DNA of 64,000 bases from an uncultured Dehalococcoidia bacterium (GTDB taxonomy: Bacteria > Chloroflexota > Dehalococcoidia > Lucifugimonadales > UBA1127): the NCBI GenBank assembly GCA_951812285.1, contig OX638292.1, positions 1,652,551 to 1,716,550 on the forward strand, given 5' to 3'. The notes beneath the pieces are model-generated. The model had not been told where the DNA came from. It ran no database searches and saw only the letters and a list, made by a program, of their open reading frames with translations. Below are positions 10,700 through 19,426 of the stretch, piece by piece. Both the position numbers and the translations under genes were made by a program. Within the stretch, counting starts at the first letter, position 1. Every line of letters starts with the position of its first letter.

Positions 10700-11081
10700 C
10701 ACCAGCTATCGGGGCCACGGGCGCGAGGCATCGGACGCTCCCACCATTGATTTACCCAATGCCTCACAGTCCAGGTCCAGAGAACACCCATTCACCGCCA
10801 CGAATGCTCGGCTGAGCGGCGCTGCCGTCGCTTCGGAAACGGACAGGATGGAAATCGATCCTTCTGTCTATTTAGTCACGGACTACAAATCCTTGAGGCA
10901 GCTCATCAGTCATCAATGAGAATCCCAAGTTACAAGTTACCTGCATTGAGTGTGCGATATCGTCTGCCCTAATGATCACATCCAGGTCATCGTGCGGGCG
11001 CGTCTGTTCCCCCAGCAGAGCGTCAACTCCCCAACCACCCTGGAGCCAAACGTCCATTCCTGCCGTTTCAAGAGCATGGAC
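10700..11081 (-). pseudogene. Lincosamide/aminoglycoside nucleotidyltransferase-type gene remnant
   Basis: Reading leftwards from 11081, the frame gives VHALETAGMDVWLQGGWGVD, then HDDLDVII. This is the G-G-W-(G/A)-hD-hhhG and DxD signature of the LnuA-like nucleotidyltransferase family (Pfam Aminoglyc_resit). After FVVRD comes TAA (10874-10872), yet similarity continues in the same frame (RRIDFHPV ... FSGPGL). Further stops TGA and TAA follow, then INGGSVRCLAPVAP. The frame is kept but holds three stops, and the N-terminal few residues are cut off by the IS relic that ends at 11082. It is a dead gene; no resistance function should be assumed. Confidence 0.75.
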
Positions 11082-11641
11082 TGACCTGCCCCCGATAGCA
11101 GTACCACGTGTTATGTCAATCCGGCAAGAACTGGCCAGTTCCAGGATATCCTCGGTCAGCGCCCTCTCATCTTCCACGAGGCCCGGCTCATATCGCTGTG
11201 TGGACCGGGGATGCCCCAGCACCCCGCAGGCTCGCCGCTCTGAGACTCCGAGCGCCTCCTTGACGTGGTCGACACACTGGCGGCGACGGGAAGGGCTTCG
11301 AAGTTTCCCTCCGCCGCCTCCTTCGGTATCGGGTTGTCCAGCGCCAGGTCGGCGACCGCTCTCTTCAGGCGGCTGTTCTCCGACTCCAGACGCTTGGGAC
11401 GTCTGGTCTGATCGATCCTCAGGCCCCCGTACTCACTGCGCCACCGGTAGAAGGTCTGCTGGGTCACTCCTATCCGGCGGGTGGCCTCGGCGACTGTGCC
11501 GCCCGCCGCTATTGCCACCTCAGCCTCTCTGAGCTTGTTGATCACCTACTCCGGCGTGTGGTTTCTTCTGGCCATCTCGACCCCCTTTCTGACGGCCCAA
11601 GACGAACACTCAGCTTGGACCAGTTCTTGGGGGGCAGGTCA
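11082..11641 (-). mobile_element. Internally deleted IS3-family (IS407-like) element
   Basis: The 560-bp element is bounded by perfect 12-bp inverted repeats (TGACCTGCCCCC at 11082-11093 and its complement at 11630-11641). Inside is an OrfA-type transposase start at 11575 (MARRNHTPE), broken by an in-frame TAG at 11548-11546. OrfA resumes with VINKLREAEVAIAAGGTVAE and the HTH segment ATRRIGVTQQTFYRWRSEYG. Only the first 32 or so codons of OrfB remain (from 11222), and most of OrfB is deleted before the terminal 45 bp. The element cannot make transposase. The flanks (GAC on the left, GTC on the right) show no target duplication, and the sequences on the two sides belong to unrelated genes, so a rearrangement across the element is likely. 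Confidence 0.85.
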
Positions 11642-11642
11642 G

Positions 11643-11900
11643 TCGCCGGATGGGAGCAAAATCATCTTCGGCCTATGGACACGAACCCTGCACATTGCCC
11701 ACATAGATGGTAGTGAGCATTGGAAAGTGGGTCCAGGGCATTTCGCATCCTGGTCGCCGGATGGTTCCAAGATTGCAGCGGTAGAAAGCCCAAGAACAAC
11801 CAGGAGCACCTCATATCCTTGGACCTTCAATCCAGATGTTCATGATCGCGAGATTCTGATAAGGCAGACCCAAGACGGGGAGTTCTTCCTCGGCAGATGA
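11643..11900 (+). pseudogene. TolB/PD40-type beta-propeller fragment
   Basis: The 86 codons directly after the IS end read SPDGSKIIFG ... HIAHIDGSE ... SWSPDGSKIAAVE, two blades of a TolB-like (PD40) beta-propeller, and stop at TGA 11898-11900. No start codon or signal peptide belongs to it: the sequence begins inside a blade at the IS boundary. It is therefore the 3' remnant of a longer gene truncated by the IS relic. Confidence 0.65.
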
Positions 11901-12007
11901 CAATAGTACGAGTTCGGAGTTAGGCAAGAGGCTGGCAATTGACTCTCCCTGCAGTGTTGCCTACAGTTGCGCAACTTGACGAGAGTCCTCAGCGTCGATC
12001 AAGGGGC

Positions 12008-12655
12008 ATGATGCTGCGCTACGCCGCCATCCGGCTGCTCTACGGGGCCATGGCCTTCTTGGTCGTGACAATTATTCTCTTTGGATTCTTCCGGGCGAAT
12101 CCACCCCTGCACTACTTTGGGGGGCGAAGCCGGAACTGCGGCAGCTCAGGAACGGGAGAATGAACAGATTGAGAGGCTAATTGCGTTTGCGAGGTTCGAC
12201 GGAAGATGGGTCGCGGATTACCCTACTCACTTTAGCAACGTCCTTCAGAGCTACAGCTACGAATGGCAAGGTCGGACTGTGTCTGACGTAATCATGTGGC
12301 ACTTGCCTCTCAGCCTCGCCTAAGGGGGAGTGGCAGGGGGAATTGGGATTATCCTTACCGTTGGCCCAGGGGTGATGGGTGCTGCCAAGCCACATTCGCC
12401 ACTTGATTGTGCCGGGAAAACCTTGGTGACAATCGTCCGAGCCACACCCGTTTTTTCATGGCCATTCTGCTCCTGTGGGCCTTCGCGGCGATTCTAGATG
12501 GGGAGCCTCCCGGCTGGCGGGAAGGGTTCCCCGCGTGGTCGTTGCCGGTTGCGGTGTTGGCCCTGTACATTATCGACGTCCTGCCGTTCCTGCGTCCGGC
12601 TATGCTCAATCAATTGACCTCTGAACATGTGAGGTTGGCGCGCTTAAGGGGTTTA
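12008..12655 (+). pseudogene. Broken OppB/DppB-type ABC permease gene
   Basis: ATG 12008 starts MMLRYAAIRLLYGAMAFLVV, a typical first membrane segment of peptide/nickel permeases. A frameshift near 12,115 moves the frame to ENEQIERLIAFARFDGRW ... DVIMWHLPLSLA. A TAA at 12321-12323 interrupts it, and the same frame continues as AGKTLVTIVRATPVF. A second frameshift near 12,450 leads to MAILLLWAFAAILD ... DVLPFLRPAMLNQLTSEHVR. The last part matches the cytoplasmic EAA-loop region. Two frameshifts and one stop make it nonfunctional. An intact distant relative lies at 62888. Confidence 0.7.
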
Positions 12656-12954
12656 CCGGTGGGCCCAGTGAGGGGCTTTCCCCGGACGCGCGGGTCCGTA
12701 ACCTTGGTTGGCCACAAGACATGCCAGAGCGGTACCGCGACCTGACGGCCGATTTCCGGCCGCTCTACGCACCGCGAAATGGCGGGACGCCTCACATCGG
12801 AAACGGCTGTCGGCGTCGGCGAGCTGGTTCAGGGTGAGCGAGCGGACGATTTGGCGCGCGGTGGCGCAGGCGCAGGAGGGGTGAGGGGGTGGGGAGGAAC
12901 CGAGTACAGCACCACCCTTCGTAGGGCAACGCATCGTGAACGAATGCAGCCACC

Positions 12955-14622
12955 CTACGGCGGAGTTGCCACTCCGTACGCGTCAAAACCCCAGCAGGCC
13001 GCCGTTCCGTCTTCCCGCAACCCGCAGGAGTGGGACCCTCCAGTGCTGATGGTTGTGAGGATCTCATCCTCCGGTGGGTTATTCCGTCCATTCCAATAAT
13101 CGCCCCAGCATACCGCGGTCTTATCTTCCCGCAACCCGCAGGAGTGTGAGCCCCCAGTGGCTATTGCGACGAAGGTCTCCTGCTCAGGAGGGCTAGCCTC
13201 ACCTTGGTTGTCGTAGCCCCAGCACACGGCCGAGCCGTCTTGCTGCAAGGCGCAGGTGTGCAGCGCTGCGCTGGCGATGGCAATGAAGGGCATGTGTTCC
13301 GGCGGGCTTGCTTGACCAAAGCCGTCATGGCCCCAGCACACGGCCGAGCCATCTTCCCGCAGGCCGCAGATGTGGTGGTAGCCGCTGCTGATGGCCGTGA
13401 AGGTCTCACCTTCCGGTGGGTTTAGGTCTTTACCTAAGATGGTTTCGCCCCAGCATAGCGTAGACCCGTCTTCCCGCAGACCGCACGTGTGGCTTAACCC
13501 GCTGCTAATGGCCGTGAAGGTCTCACCGCGCGGCGGGTTAGCTTGACCTTTCTCGTCGTTGCCCCAGCATACAGCGGCGCCGTTCTTGCGTAAGGCGCAA
13601 GCGTGGGTGACACCATTGCTAATAGCCTTAAAGGTCACGCCTTCCGGCGGGCTTGTCTGACCAACCCGGTAATCGCCCCAGCACACGGCCGTGCCGTCTT
13701 CCCGCAACCCACAGGTGTGAGAGTTTCCCGCGCTGATGGCGACGAAGTTTTCGGGCGGCGGCGGGTCGCCGCCGAGTTGCTCCGGCGGGCTTGCCTCACC
13801 ACCCGCGTTCCACCCCCAGCAGACCGCCTCGCCGTCTGCCTTCAATGCGCAGGTGTGCTCCCATCCGCTGCTGATGGAGGTAAAGGACTCACCCTCCGGC
13901 GGGGTTGCCTGCCCAACCACCTCCCGCACGAAGTTCACGTTGGAACCCCAGCAAGCCGCCGTGCCGTTTTCCCGCAAAGCGCAGGTGTGGAATGCCCCAC
14001 TGCTGATGGCGGTGAAGGTTTCACCTGCTGGCGGGCTTGCCTTGCCATCATCTCGCTGGCCTCCTGGAATGCCCTCATTGGACCCCCAGCACACTGCCGT
14101 ACCGTCTGCCCGCAATCCGCACGTGTGGTCGGCTCCGCTGCTAATCGCGGTAAAGGTCTCGCCAGCTGGCGGGGTTGCCTGGCCAGCATCTCTTCCCAAC
14201 CTGTTCGTGTTAGACCCCCAACACTGGACCGTGCCGTCTTGTCGCAACCCGCAGGCGTGCGTATCTCCGCTGCTGATGGCCGTAAAGGATTCACCCTCCG
14301 GCGGAGTTGCCTCGCCTCGACGCTCTCTGCCCCAGCACACCGCTGAGCCGTCTTCCCGCAGTCCGCAGGCGTGATCATTTCCGGCGCTGATGGCCGTAAA
14401 GGTCTCACCCTCGGGCGGGCTTGTCTGACCGTCATTGTCCCAGCCCCAGCACACCGGCACCCCGCCCTCCCATAATCCGCAGGTGTACCCCCTTCCGGCG
14501 CTGATGGCCGAGAAGGTCACGGTTGACCCATCGTCGGCGCACGACACCGCAATCACGGTGATCATGAGGGCGGATAGCGCGAGGGCCAGAGATGTAGGGA
14601 TGGATTTCAACGTCTTTGTCAC
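12955..14622 (-). CDS. RCC1-like repeat lipoprotein, 13 repeats
   Basis: The protein has 555 residues. The N-terminus has a hydrophobic signal ending in a lipobox-like VIAVSC, so it is probably a lipid-anchored extracellular protein. The rest is 13 repeats of 38-47 residues with the pattern FTAISSG-xx-HTCGLREDGTAVCWG-x-GQATPPEGE. This resembles the bacterial RCC1/alpha-tubulin-suppressor family, which folds as beta-propellers. Two conserved cysteines per repeat (CGL and CWG) could form disulfides. The start used here is a GTG at 14622 with only a weak ribosome site, so it is the least certain part. The gene stands alone between a decay zone and a repeat cluster. The binding partner is unknown. 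Confidence 0.85.
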   Translation of the reverse strand: MTKTLKSIPTSLALALSALMITVIAVSCADDGSTVTFSAISAGRGYTCGLWEGGVPVCWGWDNDGQTSPPEGETFTAISAGNDHACGLREDGSAVCWGRERRGEATPPEGESFTAISSGDTHACGLRQDGTVQCWGSNTNRLGRDAGQATPPAGETFTAISSGADHTCGLRADGTAVCWGSNEGIPGGQRDDGKASPPAGETFTAISSGAFHTCALRENGTAACWGSNVNFVREVVGQATPPEGESFTSISSGWEHTCALKADGEAVCWGWNAGGEASPPEQLGGDPPPPENFVAISAGNSHTCGLREDGTAVCWGDYRVGQTSPPEGVTFKAISNGVTHACALRKNGAAVCWGNDEKGQANPPRGETFTAISSGLSHTCGLREDGSTLCWGETILGKDLNPPEGETFTAISSGYHHICGLREDGSAVCWGHDGFGQASPPEHMPFIAIASAALHTCALQQDGSAVCWGYDNQGEASPPEQETFVAIATGGSHSCGLREDKTAVCWGDYWNGRNNPPEDEILTTISTGGSHSCGLREDGTAACWGFDAYGVATPP

Positions 14623-14858
14623 CGTTCACTATCCCAGGGTAAGCGAGCGCATGTTGGCGGGCACTGTAGCACATCCTATCGGGATTCCGGGCCCTTCGCC
14701 GAAATGAAGGTTCTCGATTTTGTCATTTTCCTTGGACCGACCAAGGCCCGAGATCCAGTCGGCTGCCATGGGCTCTCGCTAGGTGTCCGACCAGGCGGAT
14801 CCGCTAGAGCGCCACTACCCCGAAGTATCTGAGGGTGTTTGTCAAATTGCCTCGCCGG

Positions 14859-15019
14859 TTCCTGCCTTCGCAGGAATGACGCGGAGCTGGAGGTGGAATG
14901 GTGGAAGCAGTAGGCGGGCGTTCCCCTCCCCACCCATGGATCCCGGCGTCCGCCGGGATGGAGGCTGGGGTGGGGAAGGGCTGCGGTTTGTCGGGGTTCC
15001 TGCCTGCGCAGGAACGACG
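14859..15019. repeat. Intergenic palindromic repeat cluster 1
   Basis: Two kinds of short imperfect palindromes alternate. Type B is TTCCTGCCTTCGCAGGAATG followed by ACG, at 14859-14881 and, with changes, at 14997-15019. Type A has ATCCCGGC-N-TCCGCCGGGAT as its core, at 14936-14964. The same two families recur at 22.6-22.9 kb and 26.4-27.5 kb. They can form hairpins and look like REP/BIME-type elements. Bases 14623-14858 contain no other recognisable feature. Confidence 0.8.
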
Positions 15020-15035
15020 TTGGGGGGTGGGTGGG

Positions 15036-15041
15036 ATATAA
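15036..15041 (+). promoter_or_regulatory. Perfect -10 box TATAAT
   Basis: TATAAT lies 30 nt before the ATG at 15071. No good -35 hexamer is seen at 16-18 bp spacing. The box makes ATG 15041, which overlaps it, an unlikely start. Confidence 0.5.
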
Positions 15042-15070
15042 TGGCGGTAGGAACAACTTTTGAGGCGTGT

Positions 15071-15826
15071 ATGGACTTGGTTTTTGAGCGCGGGGATTCG
15101 GCGGCTCCCAAGGGGCATGCGCTGCTGTATTTTCGGGAGAGCGACGGCGTTGGGAAGCTGTACTCGACGTACGTTGTGGTTCTGCCTATTGCGATTGACC
15201 TTGTGAAGTACATGCCGCCCTTTTTGGCGAACCAGCTTCCCAACGTGAACGCGCAGGAGCTCTCGGCGTTTGCGTTTCCGCCGATGCCGGAGGAGGCGGG
15301 CGGGCTCGGGCAGCTTGAGTCGCTGGCGGAGGCTCGGGGCGACGACCTGCTGTTCGGCGGCGACGTGCCGGCGGGGCAGGTGCAGGACATGCTGATGCGC
15401 GTCAACGACGTGGTGCAGGAGTACGCGGGGCGGTACCAAGGGTACATCGGCGACGCGGCGACGGTCGAGGCGGTGGCGGAGCCGGAGGCGATCAGCGGGC
15501 ACAGCATCAACGAGGTGCTGTTCGAGCTGATGAGCGACCGGGACCGGCTGGGCGAACTCTCGAAGCTGACGGGGCGGCTGCGGTTCGCCGTCGAGGGGAG
15601 CGACGTTCGGCAGGTGCAGGACGCGGAGGACGAGGTGCGGGTGCTGTCGCGGTACCTGCCGGAGCGGTACTACATCGACTCGCTGGTGCGGGCGGCGAAG
15701 GACCCGTCGCGGAACGGCGGGGACCTCGCGCAGCTGTACCTCGAGCGGTGCTACAAGCTGGCGGACGAGGACTACCCGAGCCTGGCGGACATCGAGGAGC
15801 GAATACGGGTGCTGGAAGCTGGGTAG
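15071..15826 (+). CDS. Hypothetical protein, 251 aa
   Basis: I do not recognise the family. ATG 15071 is preceded by GAGG at suitable spacing and by a TATAAT box, so it is preferred over the in-frame ATG at 15041. The protein is soluble and acidic, with no signal peptide or clear membrane segment. The N-terminal half holds a beta-rich stretch (HALLYFRESDGVGKLYSTYV) and a PPFLANQLPN segment. The C-terminal half is helical and charged (LSRYLPERYYIDSLVRAAKD ... YPSLADIEERIRVLE). It precedes the Rieske gene on the same strand, but 129 bp away and with its own ribosome site, so shared function is not implied. Confidence 0.75.
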   Translation: MDLVFERGDSAAPKGHALLYFRESDGVGKLYSTYVVVLPIAIDLVKYMPPFLANQLPNVNAQELSAFAFPPMPEEAGGLGQLESLAEARGDDLLFGGDVPAGQVQDMLMRVNDVVQEYAGRYQGYIGDAATVEAVAEPEAISGHSINEVLFELMSDRDRLGELSKLTGRLRFAVEGSDVRQVQDAEDEVRVLSRYLPERYYIDSLVRAAKDPSRNGGDLAQLYLERCYKLADEDYPSLADIEERIRVLEAG

Positions 15827-15955
15827 CTAGGGAAACTCGTTCTGCCTCCGCTCTTGTTCCCGTTGACGACTGCGTTTCTTCCCATTACTCTCTCCCTAGT
15901 CACCTCGTGCGCGCTGCGCGAGGTGGAATTTCCAGAACCTACGAGGAGGAGTTGG

Positions 15956-17275
15956 ATGCTCACACGCGAAGACAATGAGATGCTCACTCAGGTTGGGCCG
16001 GGGACGCCGATGGGCGAGTTGATGCGGGAGTACTGGATGCCATTTGGGCTCTCGAACGAGCTGCCGGAGGCGGACTGCCCGCCCGTTCGCGTCATGCTGC
16101 TTTGCGAAGAGCTGGTCGCGTTTCGCGACAGCAACGGCAAGGTGGGGCTGATCGACAACAACTGCCCGCACCGCCGGGCGAGCCTCTTCTTCGGCCGGAA
16201 CGAGGAGCAGGGCCTCCGCTGCGTGTACCACGGCTGGAAGTTCGACACCACCGGTTCGTGTGTCGACATGCCGTCGGAGCCGGCGGAGAGCAACTTCAAG
16301 GACAAGGTCAAGATCAAGGCGTACCCCGTCGAAGAGCGCGGCGGCATCATGTGGACGTACATGGGGCCTCGGGCGAACCCGCCGGGGTTGCCGGAGCTGC
16401 CGTCGAATATGATGGAGGACGTGGTGGTGTCGGCGTACATGCGGCCGTGCAACTGGATGCAGGCGCTGGAGGGCGACATAGACACGGTCCACACGCTGTA
16501 CCTGCACCTGGGCCTCACGCAGTACGAGGACACGCCGGTGGGAAGCTGGGCATGGTGGCACCTGCAGAACCGGGCGCCGCACTACGCGGCCGTCGACACG
16601 GACTTCGGGACGATGTACGGGGCGTACCGGCCGGCGATGGAAGGCATGAACTACTGGCGCTTCGCCAACTTCCTGATGCCGTTCTACGCGATGACGCCGC
16701 CCGGCGTGCTGGGGCTTGAGGACAAGTTCCGCGCGTGGGTGCCGATGGACGACACGCACACGCTGGCGATCTCCTCCAACACGAGGTCACCGCTGTTCGG
16801 GCCGAACGGCGAGCGTCCGAAGGGGCAGTGGGCGTCGGGCGCGACGGAGCTGCGCCCGCAGGGCACCGGCTTCTTCGACCGGTTCGTGTGCGTGGCGGAC
16901 ATGGACAACGACTTCCAGATCGACCGCGACGCGCAGAAGACGAAGAGCTTCGCGGGGCTGAAGAGCATCTTCCTGGAGGACCAGGCGGTCACGGTCAGCA
17001 TGGACCCGATCGTCGACCGCGAGAAGGAGCGACTGGGGACGAGCGACCAGATGATCATCCGGACGCGGCGGCGCCTGCTGCGGGCCGCGCGGTCGCTGCA
17101 GGAGGGGGAGACCCCGCCCGGCGTCGACAACCCGGAGGTGTACGCGGTGCGGTCCGGCGGCACGATGCTGCCCATCGGCTGCGACTGGTACGAGGAGACG
17201 AAGAACTTCCGGGCAGGGTGGGTCGAGCACCCGGAGCTCGACCGCGCCATCATCGGCGGCGTGCCGGCGGTGTAG
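15956..17275 (+). CDS. Rieske [2Fe-2S] ring-hydroxylating oxygenase, large subunit
   Basis: The 439-residue protein starts at ATG 15956, just after a strong ribosome site (GAGGAGGA, 15942-15949). The Rieske cluster motif is complete (CPHR ... CVYHGWKFD, about residues 69-92). The mononuclear iron motif D-x2-H-x4-H is also present (EGDIDTVHTLYLH, about residue 170). The overall layout resembles phthalate 4,5-dioxygenase-type oxygenases, which hydroxylate or demethylate aromatic compounds using electrons from a separate reductase. No reductase or ferredoxin partner is encoded nearby, so electrons must come from a remote partner. The substrate cannot be deduced. A strong terminator follows, making this a single-gene unit. 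Confidence 0.92.
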   Translation: MLTREDNEMLTQVGPGTPMGELMREYWMPFGLSNELPEADCPPVRVMLLCEELVAFRDSNGKVGLIDNNCPHRRASLFFGRNEEQGLRCVYHGWKFDTTGSCVDMPSEPAESNFKDKVKIKAYPVEERGGIMWTYMGPRANPPGLPELPSNMMEDVVVSAYMRPCNWMQALEGDIDTVHTLYLHLGLTQYEDTPVGSWAWWHLQNRAPHYAAVDTDFGTMYGAYRPAMEGMNYWRFANFLMPFYAMTPPGVLGLEDKFRAWVPMDDTHTLAISSNTRSPLFGPNGERPKGQWASGATELRPQGTGFFDRFVCVADMDNDFQIDRDAQKTKSFAGLKSIFLEDQAVTVSMDPIVDREKERLGTSDQMIIRTRRRLLRAARSLQEGETPPGVDNPEVYAVRSGGTMLPIGCDWYEETKNFRAGWVEHPELDRAIIGGVPAV

Positions 17276-17313
17276 GGGTTCGAGAGCCTCAGGGCGAACG
17301 GAATAGGTAGAGA

Positions 17314-17349
17314 AGAGGGCCCGGCGGGGTTTCCGCCGGGCCCTCTTTC
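17314..17349. terminator. Strong bidirectional intrinsic terminator
   Basis: A perfect 14-bp stem (AGAGGGCCCGGCGG) with a 5-nt loop lies at 17314-17346, followed by TTCATTT. It sits between the convergent Rieske and CDF genes and could stop transcription from both sides. Confidence 0.85.
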
Positions 17350-17391
17350 ATTTGGCCAGTTGGTGTCGAGCCATCGGTTGGGCGGGGTTGC

Positions 17392-18651
17392 CTAGTCCTG
17401 CGGGGCGAAGCGCGCCTGCAGGTGCTCGACGTGGTGTCGCTCCTCGGTGCATTCGGCCACGGAGAGCTCGACCTGGATTGTGGCGTGGTTGAGGCCGTGG
17501 CTGTACACGATCTTCCGGAGCTGCTTCAGGATGTCCTCCTGCCGGCCGGCCTGGGTGGGGCTCACGAAGACGTGGGCCGTGAAGGCGTCGTAGCCGGAGG
17601 TGATGGTCCAGGCATGGACATCGTGGACGAGAGTGACGCCTTCGACGTCCTCCATCTCGCTGCAGATGTTGTAGATGTCCACGGTATCCGGCGTACCCTC
17701 CAACAGCACCTTGAAGACGCGCATGAAGAGGCCCCAGGAGACCTTGAGGATGAGCAGGCCGATGAGGACGCTCATGATGGGATCGGCGATGTACCACTCG
17801 AAGGTGAGGATGAGGATGCCGGAAATGATGACGCCGACGGAGCCCATGAGGTCGGCGAGCACGTGCTGGAATGCGCCCTCGACGTTGAGGCTCTCGCCCG
17901 CGGCCCGGTGCAGCACCCATGCGGCGGCGATGTTGATGATCAGACCGACGACGCCGACGCTGAACATCAACGGGCCCTCGACCTCCGGGGTGTCGAAGAA
18001 GCGGTGATAGGCCTCGAAGAAGATCCAGCCGGCAATGAGCCAGAGGCTGACGGTATTGGCCAGCGCGGCGAGGACCTCTGTGCGGTAGAAGCCGAAGGTT
18101 GACCCGGCGGCTGCCGGCCGGTTGGCGATCCACATGGCGAAGAGGGCCAGGGCGATCGAGGCGGCGTCGGTGAGCATGTGCGCGGCGTCGGCGAGAAGGG
18201 CGAGGCTGCCGGAGAGGACGCCGCCGACGACCTCGACGAACATGAAGCCACCGATGAGGAAAAGGGCGATTATCAGGCTCTTCTTGCTGGCGCCTCGCAG
18301 GTCATGGGCGTGGTCATGGCCGCCGTGGCCATGGTCGTGGCCCGCGTGATCGTCATGGTCGTGGTCATGCTCATCATGGGCATGGTCGTGGCCTTCATGG
18401 TCATGGGCGTGGTCGTGGCCCTCGTGCTCATGGTCGTGGGCGTGGTCATGCTCGTCGTGGGCGTGATCGTGGCCCTCGTGGTCGTGGGCGTGGTCATGCT
18501 CGTCGTGGGCATGGTCGTGGCCTTCGTGGTCATGGGCGTGGTCATGCTCGTCGTGGGCGTGGTCGTGGCCCTCGTGGTCGTGGGCGTGGTCATGCTCGTG
18601 GTCGTGGCCTTCGTGGTCATGATCGTGATCGTGCCGGTGCTCAGTGGTCAC
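17392..18651 (-). CDS. Cation diffusion facilitator (zinc/divalent metal exporter) with very His-rich N-terminus
   Basis: The protein has 419 residues from GTG 18651, which follows a ribosome site (GGAAGGGAG); an in-frame ATG at 18693 lacks one. Residues 1 to about 117 are a low-complexity HDHxHDHEGHDHAH tract. Six membrane segments follow, with the CDF metal site HxxxD in the second (ADAAHMLTDA) and a second HxxxD (QHVLADLMG) in the fifth. A C-terminal cytoplasmic domain (VEGVTLVHDVHAWT) ends the protein. CDF proteins exchange cytoplasmic Zn2+ or other divalent cations for protons. The upstream gene for a His/Cys-rich peptide points to a metal-handling operon. The His tract is far longer than usual for this family. 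Confidence 0.93.
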   Translation of the reverse strand: MTTEHRHDHDHDHEGHDHEHDHAHDHEGHDHAHDEHDHAHDHEGHDHAHDEHDHAHDHEGHDHAHDEHDHAHDHEHEGHDHAHDHEGHDHAHDEHDHDHDDHAGHDHGHGGHDHAHDLRGASKKSLIIALFLIGGFMFVEVVGGVLSGSLALLADAAHMLTDAASIALALFAMWIANRPAAAGSTFGFYRTEVLAALANTVSLWLIAGWIFFEAYHRFFDTPEVEGPLMFSVGVVGLIINIAAAWVLHRAAGESLNVEGAFQHVLADLMGSVGVIISGILILTFEWYIADPIMSVLIGLLILKVSWGLFMRVFKVLLEGTPDTVDIYNICSEMEDVEGVTLVHDVHAWTITSGYDAFTAHVFVSPTQAGRQEDILKQLRKIVYSHGLNHATIQVELSVAECTEERHHVEHLQARFAPQD

Positions 18652-18760
18652 GACGGCTCCCTTCCGTGCAATAGCGGATGTCCGGCAGGGCATCCCCTAG
18701 CCGGACATCCGACTTGCGTTTCGATCGGGTTACCTATAGCGCCCTTTCGGGACCGACACG

Positions 18761-19018
18761 CTACGCGGCGGCGTGTGCGACGTGGTGGGGGTCGTCCTCG
18801 GCGGCGCAGTGCTCGCCACCGTGCTCGTGGCAGTGGATGTGGCCGTGCTCGTCCATGTCCTCGGGGCCCGTGACGGCCTGGCAGGCCGCGTCACCGTGGG
18901 TGTGGCAGTGGCCGGCGCCGTGCTCGTGGCAGTGCACGCCGTCATGGGCGTGGCAATGCTCGCCAGCATGCTCGTGACAGTGGTCGTCGTGCTCGTGGCT
19001 GTGGTCGTGGGTGGTCAT
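18761..19018 (-). CDS. Small His/Cys-rich metal-binding protein
   Basis: The protein has 85 residues and starts at ATG 19018 after a strong AAGGAGG site. It consists almost wholly of histidine, cysteine and acidic residues, with repeated HCHEH or HCHAH blocks. There is no signal peptide or membrane segment, so it probably acts in the cytoplasm as a metal buffer or chaperone; this is inferred from composition. It precedes the CDF exporter by 109 bp on the same strand. I know no named family. A low-complexity artefact is unlikely because of the good ribosome site and the clear stop. Confidence 0.75.
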   Translation of the reverse strand: MTTHDHSHEHDDHCHEHAGEHCHAHDGVHCHEHGAGHCHTHGDAACQAVTGPEDMDEHGHIHCHEHGGEHCAAEDDPHHVAHAAA

Positions 19019-19092
19019 GCTTTCCTCCTTGCGGTCTTACTCAGTTCAAGCGCGTCTGAGATATGTGAAACGTACCCAACTGAGACTAACCT

Positions 19093-19098
19093 TGTCAA
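19093..19098 (-). promoter_or_regulatory. Candidate -35 box (TTGACA) of the metal operon
   Basis: A perfect TTGACA on the minus strand lies about 75 nt before the start of the His/Cys-rich gene. The matching -10 region is poor, so activation by a metal regulator is possible but not shown. Confidence 0.35.
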
Positions 19099-19391
19099 CC
19101 CGCTACGAGTGAATGATACAAGGTCTACTGATGCCCATCCAACCACATCAAAAGCCGGTATTTCAACCCCCCCTCTTCCAAGGGGTTTCCGCAGCATTCA
19201 TCCTCTTCAGCGACATTGCGGGGCGCCCAGGACAATGTCCCGCGCCCACTGATACGAATTCTCAATCCACAGAGGCCAAGGGTCAGAAAACTCATGATTG
19301 AGGGGCCTCGGAAGGCGGCGAAACGAGGGGATGGTGGCGAATTTTCGGTCTGCTGCCCCCTCCGAATGCTCAACTCAGGCCGGGGTTGCCC
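19099..19391. other. Intergenic stretch without recognised feature
   Basis: The spacer between the divergent metal operon and the two-UGA gene contains no convincing ORF, repeat or RNA. It is somewhat lower in GC than its surroundings. Confidence 0.5.
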
Positions 19392-19397
19392 TATAAT
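19392..19397 (+). promoter_or_regulatory. -10 box TATAAT of the two-UGA thioredoxin-fold gene
   Basis: A perfect TATAAT lies 30 nt before ATG 19427; the -35 region is not evident. Confidence 0.5.
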
Positions 19398-19426
19398 AAG
19401 GATAGCTTGTGTCGACGGAGGTGACG

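Noticed and set aside
12653..12934. Minus-strand frame with LTLNQLADADSRF
   Set aside because: It looks coding-like in part, but I recognise no family, and there is no ribosome site. It may be another gene remnant.
18178..18873. Valine-rich plus-strand frame opposite the CDF His tract
   Set aside because: It is the complement of His/Asp codons (GTG/GTC) and has no ribosome site.
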